Below are positions 1-7,673 of a DNA stretch of 24,752 nt, in pieces. Below the pieces are notes generated by a model. The model made no database searches and had not been told where the DNA came from. It saw only the letters and a list, made by a program, of their open reading frames with translations. The stretch comes from M55B129 sp034189085 (GTDB taxonomy: Bacteria > Bacillota > Dethiobacteria > DTU022). Position numbers and translations under genes: made by a program. Positions within the stretch are counted from its first letter, which is position 1; each line of letters begins with the position of its first letter. The DNA lies in the NCBI GenBank assembly GCA_034189085.1, contig JAXHVH010000037.1, positions 1-24,752 on the forward strand. The letters are read 5' to 3'.

Positions 1-12
1 AGTTAAAAGGCA

Positions 13-33
13 GGTGGAGCTAAAAACTCCACC
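13..33 (+). terminator. hairpin, possible terminator of the element's last gene
   Basis: A perfect 7-bp stem GGTGGAG (13-19) pairs with CTCCACC (27-33) around a 7-nt loop, followed by CACCTTATTAAT, which is only weakly T-rich. It lies just inside the IS21-like end, where a terminator after istB could sit. It could equally be a structural part of the element's end. Confidence 0.3.
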
Positions 34-50
34 CACCTTATTAATCTGAG

Positions 51-63
51 GTGACATTTTCAC
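51..63 (+). repeat. IS-end repeat, copy 1
   Basis: GTGACATTTTCAC, identical to the copy at 97-109. It has its own dyad (GTGA/TCAC), as expected of a transposase binding site. Confidence 0.6.
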
Positions 64-74
64 GCGATAATTAA

Positions 75-578
75 CTAGCTTTTAAAGCGAAAACAAGTGA
101 CATTTTCACATGTTATTGACACCATCTTTCGATCATTGCTACGGTAAGCATGATCACTGCTCCAGGGATATTCTGATACAGTTGCACAAATACCCGCCCG
201 TACCGCATTCCAGTGGATATATCGCAGGGCGGAAAACAGGTATTTTTCATCCTGAATTAACCCTGCAGTGTAACGATCACTGAAAACATGGCCGGTGCGT
301 TCATTTTTCATGTTATAGTAACGACTGTATTTGGTCCCGATGCGATGCATTATTTTGTTTAACGGGGTCGCCTCTGTTTTTAACAGCAAGTGATAATGGT
401 TGTCCATTATTGAATATCCCAGTAATTTAAAATCGCATTTTTCTTTGTATAAACGAAGCAGTTTTAGGTAGTAGTTTTTGTCGATAACATCTTTAAAAAT
501 TGATTCATGGTTGTTTCCCCGCTGTGTTACATGATAAATAGCCCCGCTGTATTCAATTCTTCTTCTTTTTAAATGCAT
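75..578 (-). pseudogene. REP-associated tyrosine (Y1/IS200-like) transposase, C-terminus cut off
   Basis: A single-strand DNA transposase of the Y1_Tnp/RAYT group. These use an HUH motif and a catalytic tyrosine to nick and join DNA at hairpins. Visible are the typical N-terminus (RRRIEYSGAIYHVTQRGN), the HUH motif (NHYHLLLK, about residues 60-67), a tyrosine-rich segment (TKYSRYYN) that should hold the nucleophile, and the RYIHWNAVRAG and YPWSS blocks. After about residue 153 the protein stops resembling the family and reads through the IS21-like end to a TAG. At 167 residues it is shorter than usual members (about 200-300). Translation would start at 578 behind a good GGAGG (complement of 586-590). 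Most catalytic parts remain, so some activity is not excluded. Confidence 0.7.
97..109 (+). repeat. IS-end repeat, copy 2
   Basis: GTGACATTTTCAC, the outer copy. It lies inside the 3' end of the minus-strand transposase reading frame and supplies that frame's last residues before the stop at 75-77. Confidence 0.6.
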
Positions 579-645
579 TTTAAACCTCCATCCGACCGGA
601 GCATAAGGTTTGAATAATACTTCGTGTGCGTTTTAATGCATTTTA

Positions 646-966
646 TTAACCCGGTTTCCAGATTCTATCGGTTTTTATCATTTCCACCGTGCTTTTAAAA
701 AGCAGCGGTTTCTTTCGGTTTCTTTGATTTGGTGAAAAAAATGAATCCTCGATAAGAAGTTAAATACTGACAGCTCGTTTGATGAACGTGTTTTTCCTGA
801 CAATGATAAGTGGCTTTTCACAGCGATCGACAATAATTCTAAAGGCGTTAGGCTCTACTTTCACTATAGCTCCCGAGGCTTTGTTGGCCTCTGCTATTAT
901 GGCAGCCGCTGCAGCGGCACCACCGCCATATGCGCATCTCATCTTTTCCCCTAACATGATTTTCAT
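646..966 (-). pseudogene. small conserved hypothetical protein with an in-frame TAA
   Basis: The minus-strand frame starts with an Ala-rich stretch (AYGGGAAAAAAIIAEANKAS), then GAIVKVEPNAF and EKPLIIV. It resembles a family of small uncharacterised proteins of roughly 90-100 residues that I recall from Bacteroidota and Bacillota. The frame hits TAA at 760-762, but the same frame continues beyond it to TAA at 646-648 and ends in VEMIKTDRIWKPG, which resembles the recalled family C-terminus. So the gene appears to carry one nonsense codon near the middle. Possible starts are ATG at 966, 954 and 942; the last has the best ribosome binding site (AGGGG, 5 nt upstream). The function is unknown. The truncated 60-68 residue product could still be made. 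Confidence 0.5.
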
Positions 967-1008
967 CACCTCTTTGAGAGTTAATTAATTCAATTTTCCT
1001 GTTTATAT

Positions 1009-1037
1009 ATTATACGGATATCTTGTTGCAGGCTCAA
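1009..1037 (-). promoter_or_regulatory. sigma-A type promoter for the small minus-strand gene
   Basis: On the minus strand, TTGAGC (1032-1037) and a perfect TATAAT (1009-1014) are separated by 17 bp. The start of transcription would be near 1002, about 36-60 nt before the candidate start codons. The promoter looks intact although the gene it serves has a stop codon. Confidence 0.55.
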
Positions 1038-1125
1038 GAATGAGTTAAGATGATGGTGTCCGGATCTGTGAACAAAGGCACTCACTTAATTGAGGAATAA
1101 GTTAAAAGTTAAGAGGACAGGCTTA

Positions 1126-2856
1126 ATGGAAAAACAGCTTGCAGTGGCAAAAATACTTGAAGAGATCGGGACTCTGCTTGAGCTGAAAGGGGAAAACCCA
1201 TTCAAAAGCAGGGCATATTTCAGCGCTGCCCGTACTGTTGAGATGCTTGGGGAGGAAGAGCTGGAAAGGCTAATCAACGAGGATAAACTGCAGGGAGTCA
1301 AGGGTATTGGCTCGGCCCTCGATGATAAGTTGAAAGAACTGGTTCTTACCGGAAACCTCTCATATTATGAAGAGCTTAAAGCGAGCGTGCCGGATGGTCT
1401 CCTTGAAATTTTAAAAATTCCTGGCTTGGGGCCGCGCAAGGTAAAAGCGCTTTATGACACGCTGAGCATTACTACTCTGGCCGAGCTCGAATATGCCTGT
1501 CGAGAAAACCGCCTGATCAACCTCAAGGGATTTGGCCTTAAAACACAGGAAAATATTCTGGAAGGCATTGAATTCCTGCGCCGCAATCAAGGCCGCTATT
1601 ATGTTGGTGAAGCCCGCCGGATTGGTGAAAATTTCATTGCTCACCTGAGAGAATTCCCCACCCTCGGTGAAGTGAGCCTGGCTGGAAGTGTGAGGCGGTT
1701 CCGCGAAATAGTCAAGGATATTGACATAGTCGCCTCTGCCGATGAACCGGATCGCCTTACCCGGTTTGTTGCCCATCTTCCGGTTGTTGATGAAATAATT
1801 GCCCTTGGTGACACAAAAGTTACCGTTCGGCTCAAAGACGGGATCAACGTCGATCTGCGTGCTGTCAAAAGAGAACAATTTCCCTGTGCCCTGCACCACT
1901 TCACCGGCAGTAAAGAACACAATACCGCCCTGCGCAGCCGGGCCAGGAAAATGGGCTTGAAAATTAATGAATACGGTCTCTTCCGTGATGGAGAACTGAT
2001 TGTCTGCCGTGATGAAAAAGAGTTTTTTGCCGCCCTCGGGCTGGATTGGATTCCCCCTGAGCTGCGTGAGAATAACGGGGAAATAGAAGCAGCCGAGCTG
2101 CATGTTTTGCCAGAACTCATCGAGAAGAAAGATATCCGCGGTATATTTCATGTTCACAGCATATACAGTGATGGCACTGCCAACCTGGAGGATATTGTCC
2201 GCCATTGCCTTGATGCAGGTTATGAATATGTGGGGATCACCGATCACAGCCAGTCCGCTTTTTATGCCGGTGGACTCAAGGAAGAAGATCTAAAAAAACA
2301 GGCTGAAGAAATTGATGTGCTGCGGGGAAAATATAACGGAATTGCCATCCTGCGGGGCATAGAATCTGATATCAGGGTTGACGGCAGCCTGGATTATCCC
2401 GATGAAGTTCTTGAAAAGCTTGATTTCGTCATTGCTTCGGTCCATTCGGGACTGTTCATGGAGCGAACGAAGATGACTACCCGGATATTGAAGGCCCTGG
2501 CCCATCCCTTTGTAACCATGCTTGGCCATCCCACCAACCGCCTCCTTCTGGGCCGTGAAGGTTCACATCTTGACCTGGAGCAGGTTTTTAAAGCTGCCCG
2601 GGATTACGAAGTTATTCTCGAGCTCAATGCCAATCCCGCCCGCCTCGATCTGGACTGGCGTCACCTGAAAAAAATAAAGAAAATGGGTGTCCCTGTTTCT
2701 ATAAACCCCGATGTTCATCGCCTTGCCGATTTTGATCACACTGGTTTGGGAATTTCCCTTGCCCGTAAAGGCTGGCTGGAAAAAGAAAACGTTTTTAACA
2801 CCCGATCGCGCGCCGAGATAGAAAGCTATTTGCACAATCGCCGTTTATCCCATTAG
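1126..2856 (+). CDS. polX: DNA polymerase/3'-5' exonuclease PolX
   Basis: A family X DNA polymerase with a C-terminal PHP nuclease domain, used in base excision repair and gap filling. At 576 residues it matches the usual length (about 570-580). In order: an N-terminal 8-kDa domain, helix-hairpin-helix motifs (GVKGIGSAL near 58 and IPGLGPRKV near 98), a palm domain with the catalytic pair in DIDIV (about 202-206) and a third acidic site in VDLRAV (about 250), and a PHP domain beginning HVHSIYSDG (H342, H344) with GITDHS, GIESDI and SVHSG following. I chose the ATG at 1126 (MEKQLAVAKIL) over the TTG at 1090. It matches the family N-terminus and has AAGAGG upstream. No lesion is seen. Confidence 0.95.
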   Translation: MEKQLAVAKILEEIGTLLELKGENPFKSRAYFSAARTVEMLGEEELERLINEDKLQGVKGIGSALDDKLKELVLTGNLSYYEELKASVPDGLLEILKIPGLGPRKVKALYDTLSITTLAELEYACRENRLINLKGFGLKTQENILEGIEFLRRNQGRYYVGEARRIGENFIAHLREFPTLGEVSLAGSVRRFREIVKDIDIVASADEPDRLTRFVAHLPVVDEIIALGDTKVTVRLKDGINVDLRAVKREQFPCALHHFTGSKEHNTALRSRARKMGLKINEYGLFRDGELIVCRDEKEFFAALGLDWIPPELRENNGEIEAAELHVLPELIEKKDIRGIFHVHSIYSDGTANLEDIVRHCLDAGYEYVGITDHSQSAFYAGGLKEEDLKKQAEEIDVLRGKYNGIAILRGIESDIRVDGSLDYPDEVLEKLDFVIASVHSGLFMERTKMTTRILKALAHPFVTMLGHPTNRLLLGREGSHLDLEQVFKAARDYEVILELNANPARLDLDWRHLKKIKKMGVPVSINPDVHRLADFDHTGLGISLARKGWLEKENVFNTRSRAEIESYLHNRRLSH

Positions 2857-2879
2857 GCTCGGCAGCGGTAAAAATTTTA

Positions 2880-2909
2880 TTGTGAAAGTTTTGTCATGAA
2901 GATTATGCT
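2880..2909 (+). promoter_or_regulatory. possible promoter for the DUF4126 gene
   Basis: TTGTGA (2880-2885) and TATGCT (2904-2909) are separated by 18 bp, about 60 nt before the next start codon. Both boxes are imperfect. The 115-bp gap after polX shows no convincing terminator. Confidence 0.25.
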
Positions 2910-2971
2910 AAAATAAGTTAACAATATCAAGCCTGTCCACTTAATCTTAACTTAATTAATGGAGAATTATT

Positions 2972-3553
2972 ATGGAATACCTTCTCAGCTTACTCATCGG
3001 AATCAGCCTGAGCGCTACCAGTGGTTTCCGGATTTTTGTCCCTTTACTGGCGCTGAGTGTTTTTTCTCTTACCGGTTGGCTCGAGCTCACCCCGGCGTTT
3101 TCCTGGTTTGGCACTTATCCGGCTCTTGCCGCCCTGGCAGTGGCTACTGTTCTGGAGATAGCTGCCTATTTTTTCCCCTACGTGGACAATCTGCTTGCAG
3201 CAGCGGCTGCGCCGGCCAGTGCCCTGGCTGGCGTCCTGATTACTGCGGCGGTCCTTGTCGATTTTCTCCCCATGCTGGCCTGGGCTCTGGCTATTGTAGA
3301 CGGAGGAGGTGCTGCCATCGGTGGTAGTGTCGTAAGCAGTCTACTGCACACCGGCTCAACAGCAGTGACCGGGGGAACGGTGAATCCCCTTTTATCAACC
3401 GTTGAATCTCTTTTTGCTTTTTTAAATTCTCTGCTGGCTCTTTTACTGCCGGTCCTGGTTTTTCCACTGCTTGTGTCGCTAGCTTTGATTATGTTTTTTA
3501 TTTACAGGAGAATACGAAAGCAGCGACAGGGCAAGGAAATATCAGTGACTTAG
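2972..3553 (+). CDS. DUF4126 family membrane protein
   Basis: An uncharacterised integral membrane protein of 193 residues. It opens with the family signature SATSGFRIFVPLLALS (about 15-30). Hydrophobic segments lie near 3-35, 48-70, 75-110 and 143-183, with a Gly/Ala/Ser-rich stretch (about 110-140) between them. The C-terminus is basic (RRIRKQRQGK), fitting a cytoplasmic tail. The ATG at 2972 has GGAG 7 nt upstream. Neighbours are unrelated (polX before, a c-di-GMP signalling protein after), so context says little. Family assignment is firm, function unknown. Confidence 0.85.
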   Translation: MEYLLSLLIGISLSATSGFRIFVPLLALSVFSLTGWLELTPAFSWFGTYPALAALAVATVLEIAAYFFPYVDNLLAAAAAPASALAGVLITAAVLVDFLPMLAWALAIVDGGGAAIGGSVVSSLLHTGSTAVTGGTVNPLLSTVESLFAFLNSLLALLLPVLVFPLLVSLALIMFFIYRRIRKQRQGKEISVT

Positions 3554-3659
3554 AAGGACACCGTGTAGTTAAAAAACTTTTAATATTTGACGGGAATATG
3601 AGCATTGTTGGAGAATATATATTATTGATAATTTAAAATAGTGGTGTGGTGTTATCCCT

Positions 3660-5624
3660 TTGCGGTCATTCTTGAATGATAGTGAAATGCGACAAAAAAT
3701 TGCCGGGAATCTGGGAACGGCTCTCGTCCTGGTTCTGGTGGGTATCCTTGCTGAAAGAACCCTCAGCCTCCGGTTTACCCTGAGGGACATGGAAGCGGTA
3801 CGCATTGGTTTTGGTTCACTGCCCATTATCCTGGGTGGTTTATTCCTCGGGCCGTGGTGGGGGGCTTTTATCGGCGGGAGCATGGATCTAATCGGTTATA
3901 CCCTGCAACCGTCCGGGCCATATCTGCCCCAGATTACCCTTGTATCGATGTTGTTCGGCATAATCCCCGGTTTTTTAGCCCACCTGATTGGTGACACAAC
4001 AAGGGTTCGCAGTCTGGCTATTCAGATAGGCGTGACCCAGATTATCTGTTCCCTCATTCTGATGCCTGTAATTCTCTATCAGGCTTTTGGGGTTCCCCTT
4101 GTGGACAATATGACTACCCGCCTAATCATCCAGCTGGTTACCATTCCCATCTATGTTGGTATTGCCTACCTTCTGATCAACCAGTGGGAATCGAGTAAAG
4201 CGCTGCGGGAGAGCGAATGGAAATACCGCCTGATATTCGAACGGTCTCCCATTGGAATTATTCATTTCGATCAGAATGGGGTGATTTCTGAATGCAACGA
4301 TGCTCTTGTTTCCATTATCGGTTCTTTCAGAACAGCCTTGCTCGGACTGAACATGCTTAACCTGCCTGATGAGAATGTGGTTGCGGCGGTAAAAAATGTC
4401 TTCAAGGGACAGGAAGATTTATATGAAGGAGTATATCATTCGGTTACTGCAAACAAAAAAACTTACCTGAGAGTTCAGTTTGCTCCTTTTATTGCCAATG
4501 ATAAGGTAACCGGGGGTGTCGGTATTGCCGAAGATATTTCCGAACAAATGTGTTACCAGGAGAAACTTGAATATCTCAGTTTGCATGACCGGCTCACCGG
4601 GCTCTATAACCGGGTTTACCTGGAAGAAGAAATGAGCCGTTTGACAAAAAGCAGGGAATTTCCCGTTACCATCATAGCCGCCGATATTGACAGCTTAAAA
4701 CTGGTCAATGACACCATGGGCCATGCCAGGGGAGACGAGCTTCTCAGTATTTGTGCTCACTGCCTGAGCCGTTCCCTGCGTGGGTCCGACATACTGGCCC
4801 GGGTCGGTGGAGATGAATTTGCCGTGATCCTTCCCCACACGGATGAAAAAACAGCCCTGGAGATACGTGACCGGATCAGGGCCAACATCAAAGAATATAA
4901 TAGTGAGCATCCCGAGCTTCCTCTTCACATTTCCATGGGTGTGGTAACTGCTACCGAGCAAGAAGATTCATTGGAAGAAGCCTACAACAAGGCCGATGAC
5001 CTTATGTACTATGATAAATTGCTCCGGCATAATAGTTCTGAAAGTGCTGTTAAAGGCACCATGTCGGCAGCACTGGCAGACAAGGGTTTGGCCGGTGAAA
5101 TACATCGTGAAAAGCTGACTTCCCTCTGCCGGCTTATGGGTGAACGGGCTGGTTTAAACAGCGACCAGATTGAGGCCCTTCTCCTCCTGGCTCGCAACCA
5201 TGATCTTGGCATTGCCAGTATCCCCAGGAGTATTCTTCTTAAAAAACAACCCCTTACTGATGAAGAATGGGCGGTTATGAAACAGCATCCTGAGCACGGT
5301 TTTACCATTGCTTCCATCTCACCTGATTTGAGTAATATTGCCGAATTGATCCTCAAGCATCATGAACACTGGGATGGAAGCGGTTATCCCCTGGGGTTAA
5401 AGGAAGAGGAGATCCCCATCGAATGCCGCATCTTTGCCGTTGCCAATACTTACTGTGTGACAACCGGTAAAAGGGCTTACTGCCGGACCCTGAGCAGCGA
5501 AGAAGCGCTGGATCAAATCCGCTGGTTGAGCGGAAATCGTTTTGATCCCGAGGTGGTGGAGCTTTTTGTGGAACTGGCTGACTCTAAAAACTTCCGAAGT
5601 TACATTTCTCCTGAACATTCTTAA
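3660..5624 (+). CDS. ECF S-component-like membrane domain fused to PAS, GGDEF and HD-GYP domains
   Basis: A putative c-di-GMP signalling protein of 654 residues. Residues about 10-175 form a hydrophobic domain resembling FolT-type ECF transporter S components (RIGFGSLPIILGG, LGPWWGAFIGGSMDLIGY). A PAS domain follows (about 185-300), then a GGDEF domain with an intact GGDEF (383-387) and an RxxD inhibitory site (RGSD, 374-377), so it should make c-di-GMP. The HD-GYP part (about 470-650) has H514-D515 and HHEHWDGSGYP (from 567). However, the usual VADxYDA reads VANTYCV (N596, C599), replacing a metal-binding Asp. The start is uncertain: TTG at 3660 or ATG at 3687, neither with a clear ribosome binding site. 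The 106-bp gap before it is AT-rich with no clear terminator. Confidence 0.85.
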   Translation: MRSFLNDSEMRQKIAGNLGTALVLVLVGILAERTLSLRFTLRDMEAVRIGFGSLPIILGGLFLGPWWGAFIGGSMDLIGYTLQPSGPYLPQITLVSMLFGIIPGFLAHLIGDTTRVRSLAIQIGVTQIICSLILMPVILYQAFGVPLVDNMTTRLIIQLVTIPIYVGIAYLLINQWESSKALRESEWKYRLIFERSPIGIIHFDQNGVISECNDALVSIIGSFRTALLGLNMLNLPDENVVAAVKNVFKGQEDLYEGVYHSVTANKKTYLRVQFAPFIANDKVTGGVGIAEDISEQMCYQEKLEYLSLHDRLTGLYNRVYLEEEMSRLTKSREFPVTIIAADIDSLKLVNDTMGHARGDELLSICAHCLSRSLRGSDILARVGGDEFAVILPHTDEKTALEIRDRIRANIKEYNSEHPELPLHISMGVVTATEQEDSLEEAYNKADDLMYYDKLLRHNSSESAVKGTMSAALADKGLAGEIHREKLTSLCRLMGERAGLNSDQIEALLLLARNHDLGIASIPRSILLKKQPLTDEEWAVMKQHPEHGFTIASISPDLSNIAELILKHHEHWDGSGYPLGLKEEEIPIECRIFAVANTYCVTTGKRAYCRTLSSEEALDQIRWLSGNRFDPEVVELFVELADSKNFRSYISPEHS

Positions 5625-5667
5625 GGTAACAATATCACTGAACAAACACACATACTTTTAAAAGTAC

Positions 5668-5696
5668 GTTACAAGGAGAGGGGGAAAAATTATAAT
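5668..5696 (+). promoter_or_regulatory. promoter of the GntR-ABC operon
   Basis: GTTACA (5668-5673) and a perfect TATAAT (5691-5696) are 17 bp apart. Transcription would start near 5703, inside the palindrome at 5701-5728, an ideal arrangement for repression by the product of the first gene. Confidence 0.55.
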
Positions 5697-5700
5697 TTTA

Positions 5701-5728
5701 TTGTCTATAGTATTAATACAATATACAA
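5701..5728. promoter_or_regulatory. 28-bp imperfect palindrome, likely GntR operator
   Basis: Two 14-nt arms centred between 5714 and 5715 match at 12 of 14 positions. The core GTATTAATAC (5710-5719) is perfect. It lies directly downstream of the -10 box and ends just before the first start codon of the regulator gene. YtrA-type GntR proteins commonly repress their own operon through such a site. The link to this protein is inferred from position. Confidence 0.6.
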
Positions 5729-5729
5729 A

Positions 5730-6143
5730 ATGGTGGAAGATACATTGAAACTCTTAATCAATTTCCGCAGCGGGGTGCCAATTTACAGGCAGCTTGTGCA
5801 GCAAATTGAAAACGGGATCGTTGGTGGTCTTCTTAAACCGGGGGATCAGCTGCCTACGGTTCGAGAAGTAGCACTCGAACTGACGGTTAACCCGAACACT
5901 GTGGCAAGAGCCTACCGTGAGTTGGAAATGCGGGGATTACTGCAAAGCATCCAGGGACGGGGCACCTATGTATCGCCCTCCATAACCGTTTCCCGGCCGG
6001 CAGAGAAAGAAGTGCTGCTCAGGCGACGCCTTCTGGACATAATGGAAGAAGGGCGCCAGCTGGGCGTCGGTCCGGCCGACTTGAAAAAAATATTTGAAAA
6101 AGCCCTGCAGGAATGGAGGAAAGGAGGTCGTGGTAATGGATGA
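5730..6143 (+). CDS. GntR family transcriptional regulator, YtrA subfamily
   Basis: A DNA-binding repressor of 137 residues with an N-terminal winged helix (SGVPIYRQLVQQIENGI, then QLPTVREVALELTVNPNTVARAYRELE) and GRGTYVS closing the wing. The short C-terminal tail of about 50 residues, instead of a large effector domain, is typical of the YtrA subfamily, which controls ABC transporter operons. The start may be the ATG at 5730 or, more likely, the TTG at 5745. The TTG has GGTGGA 7 nt upstream and begins the protein at LKLLINFRSGVPIY, closer to the family N-terminus. The gene overlaps the ATPase start (6136) by 8 nt. It is intact although its transporter genes are broken. Confidence 0.85.
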   Translation: MVEDTLKLLINFRSGVPIYRQLVQQIENGIVGGLLKPGDQLPTVREVALELTVNPNTVARAYRELEMRGLLQSIQGRGTYVSPSITVSRPAEKEVLLRRRLLDIMEEGRQLGVGPADLKKIFEKALQEWRKGGRGNG

Positions 6144-6751
6144 AAGTGTAGCTCTGGTGAAAAATCTTGATAAAAACTACGGGAATAAAAAAGTCCTTAA
6201 TGGAATAACAATGACCCTTCAAAAAGGTGAGATTATCGGCCTGATCGGCCCCAACGGAGCCGGCAAAACCACGCTGATCAAACTCCTTGTGGGGTTACTT
6301 CATCCATCCGGAGGTTCCATCAAAATCTTTAATAAAGATCTGGATAACCTTACCGACAGGGATTGGCAGCTCATTGCCTATATTGCCGACGAGCCGAACC
6401 TTTATGAATTCATGACTGTCAGCGGGCTGATTGAGTTCAACAGGTGGTTTTATCCACGGTGGGACAGTGAGAGGTGCAGCAGCCTGCTGCAGCGGTTTCA
6501 TCTGCCGCCTGACGAAAGTGTTAAGAATCTTTCTCGGGGAATAAAAACACAGCTGGCCATAATTCTGGCCCGGGGTCAGGGAGATCCGGCGGGAAGGAAA
6601 GAGCGGTTATCTGCTGATTATTAAAGACAATTTTAACGGGATCTATGAAGCCTGTTCTGCTTATCCCCACTTCGTCCTGGAGATTTATCATCGCAGCCTT
6701 GAAGACATGTTCCATGATTACTCGGAAGAGGGGGACAAAAATGGGGTTTAA
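6136..6751 (+). pseudogene. ABC transporter ATP-binding protein with internal deletion
   Basis: The N-terminal part is normal: MDESVALVKNL, Walker A GPNGAGKTT (38-46), and the signature LSRGIKTQLAIILA (about 132-145). After about 6570 the frame becomes unrelated and stops at 6624. A second frame carries a typical C-terminus: REIRREGKSGYLLI, then SLEDMFHDYSEEG, ending at TAA 6749-6751. The expected segment between them, with Walker B, D-loop and switch histidine, is absent. Family members of about 290 residues suggest roughly 260-280 bp lost, with a frame change. The ATG has AAGGAGGT 7 nt upstream, and the reconstructed end overlaps the permease start (ATGGGGTTTAA), as in a coupled operon. The product cannot hydrolyse ATP normally. 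Confidence 0.8.
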
Positions 6752-7519
6752 TAACATTGTACGCAAGGAGCTGCACCAGATGCGCTGGATCATTATAATT
6801 GGACTCTTTTTTGGCCTGGCTTTGGCCTCTGTAATCGTAGGGACCTTTCACTACCTGGCTGAAGTTGTGACGGAAATTCCCGCCGAAATCGTGGAACTGC
6901 TGACCCAATATGAGAATCCCCGTGAACTACTCATCATCTTTGATGATTACACAACTTATATTTGGTCCCAGTGGCATGCGAAAAATCTTTTACAGGTTGG
7001 GACCCTCCTGGCAATAGTCATTGCCGCCACCCAGTTTGCTGGAGAAGCGAGCAGGCGGACAATCAGCTTTTAATTAACCAGGCCGGTAAGTCGCCTGAAA
7101 GGTTACTTTGCCAAAACCTTTGCTGGTTCGTTGATTTTGCTGATGTTGTCTGTCGGTGGGATCTTCTTCATCTGGATCGGTTCAGTAATAATGGATCTGA
7201 GTGCAGACTGGGGAAAGCTTCTTGCAGCACAAGTTATCGGTTTGGTTTGGATGCTGGCATACTATCACCTGGGTTGTATCATATCCACTTTGAATCGGGA
7301 GCCGGTGACTGCCGGAGTAATAATCGGTGCCGCCGGTGTTTTGTTCTCTATCCCCGGTATGTTTGCTTCCGTCAGGTATCTCTCGATTTTTCACCAGATG
7401 CGGGCTGTGGATTATCTTATGTTCAGCCAGCCGCTCTGGCCTGGTATCGGCTGGGGCATTTTGCTGAATATCCTGTTTTTCATAGTGGGGTGAAAGTATT
7501 TTCCGCCAGGGATTTTTAA
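6741..7519 (+). pseudogene. ABC-2 type permease with in-frame TAA and a frameshift
   Basis: A membrane subunit of the operon's exporter, starting MGFNNIVRKELHQMRW at ATG 6741 behind GAGGGGG. The frame reads to TAA at 7071-7073 after SRRTISF. The same frame continues at once with LTRPVSRLKGYFAKTFAGS, the conserved LLxRPVSR region of ABC-2 permeases, so the TAA sits at codon 111 where leucine is usual. The frame then ends at TGA 7491-7493, while the next frame supplies VKVFSARDF up to TAA 7517-7519. One missing G in an ancestral TGG near 7490 would explain this. Hydrophobic segments are near residues 13-35, 88-105, 125-150, 155-180, 190-210 and 230-250. Intact length would be about 258 residues. 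Confidence 0.8.
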
Positions 7520-7673
7520 TCCTGGAGAGACGAAAGTGATGAAAAAGAGTGCATATGTATATCAACAAATAGTAAATTTTTATTTTCAGTGATGCATTGC
7601 TCTGTTATTTTAAAGATATAGAGATTTTTAATTGTTTATCACAGATCTTAAATCTCAAAAAGGAGGATTTAAA

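Larger units (their letters stand above)
1..121. mobile_element. right end of an IS21-like insertion sequence (partial)
   Basis: This is the outer end of an insertion element whose genes would lie left of the window. It holds two copies of the 13-bp motif GTGACATTTTCAC (51-63 and 97-109), 46 bp apart, each followed by a similar AT-rich tail. Repeated motifs of this kind near the tips are typical of the IS21 (istA/istB) family. The likely outer tip is ...TTATTGACA at 113-121, ending in CA as IS21 elements do. The reading frame of the neighbouring transposase loses its family-like sequence at exactly this point. Family assignment is from recalled end structure only, since no istA or istB sequence is visible. 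Confidence 0.5.

Noticed and set aside
569..645. Repeated AATGCATTTTA upstream of the transposase gene, considered as REP or attachment sites
   Set aside because: The shared core is short and AT-rich with no REP-type hairpin. Chance is a sufficient explanation.
779..988. A plus-strand 69-residue frame opposite the small minus-strand gene
   Set aside because: Its Ala-rich stretch is the mirror of the minus-strand GCN codons. The minus strand has the promoter, the ribosome binding site and the family-like motifs.
1411..2247. A 278-residue open frame on the minus strand inside polX
   Set aside because: It lies fully opposite a clear PolX gene, has no recognisable domain or ribosome binding site, and long antisense frames are common opposite such coding sequence.
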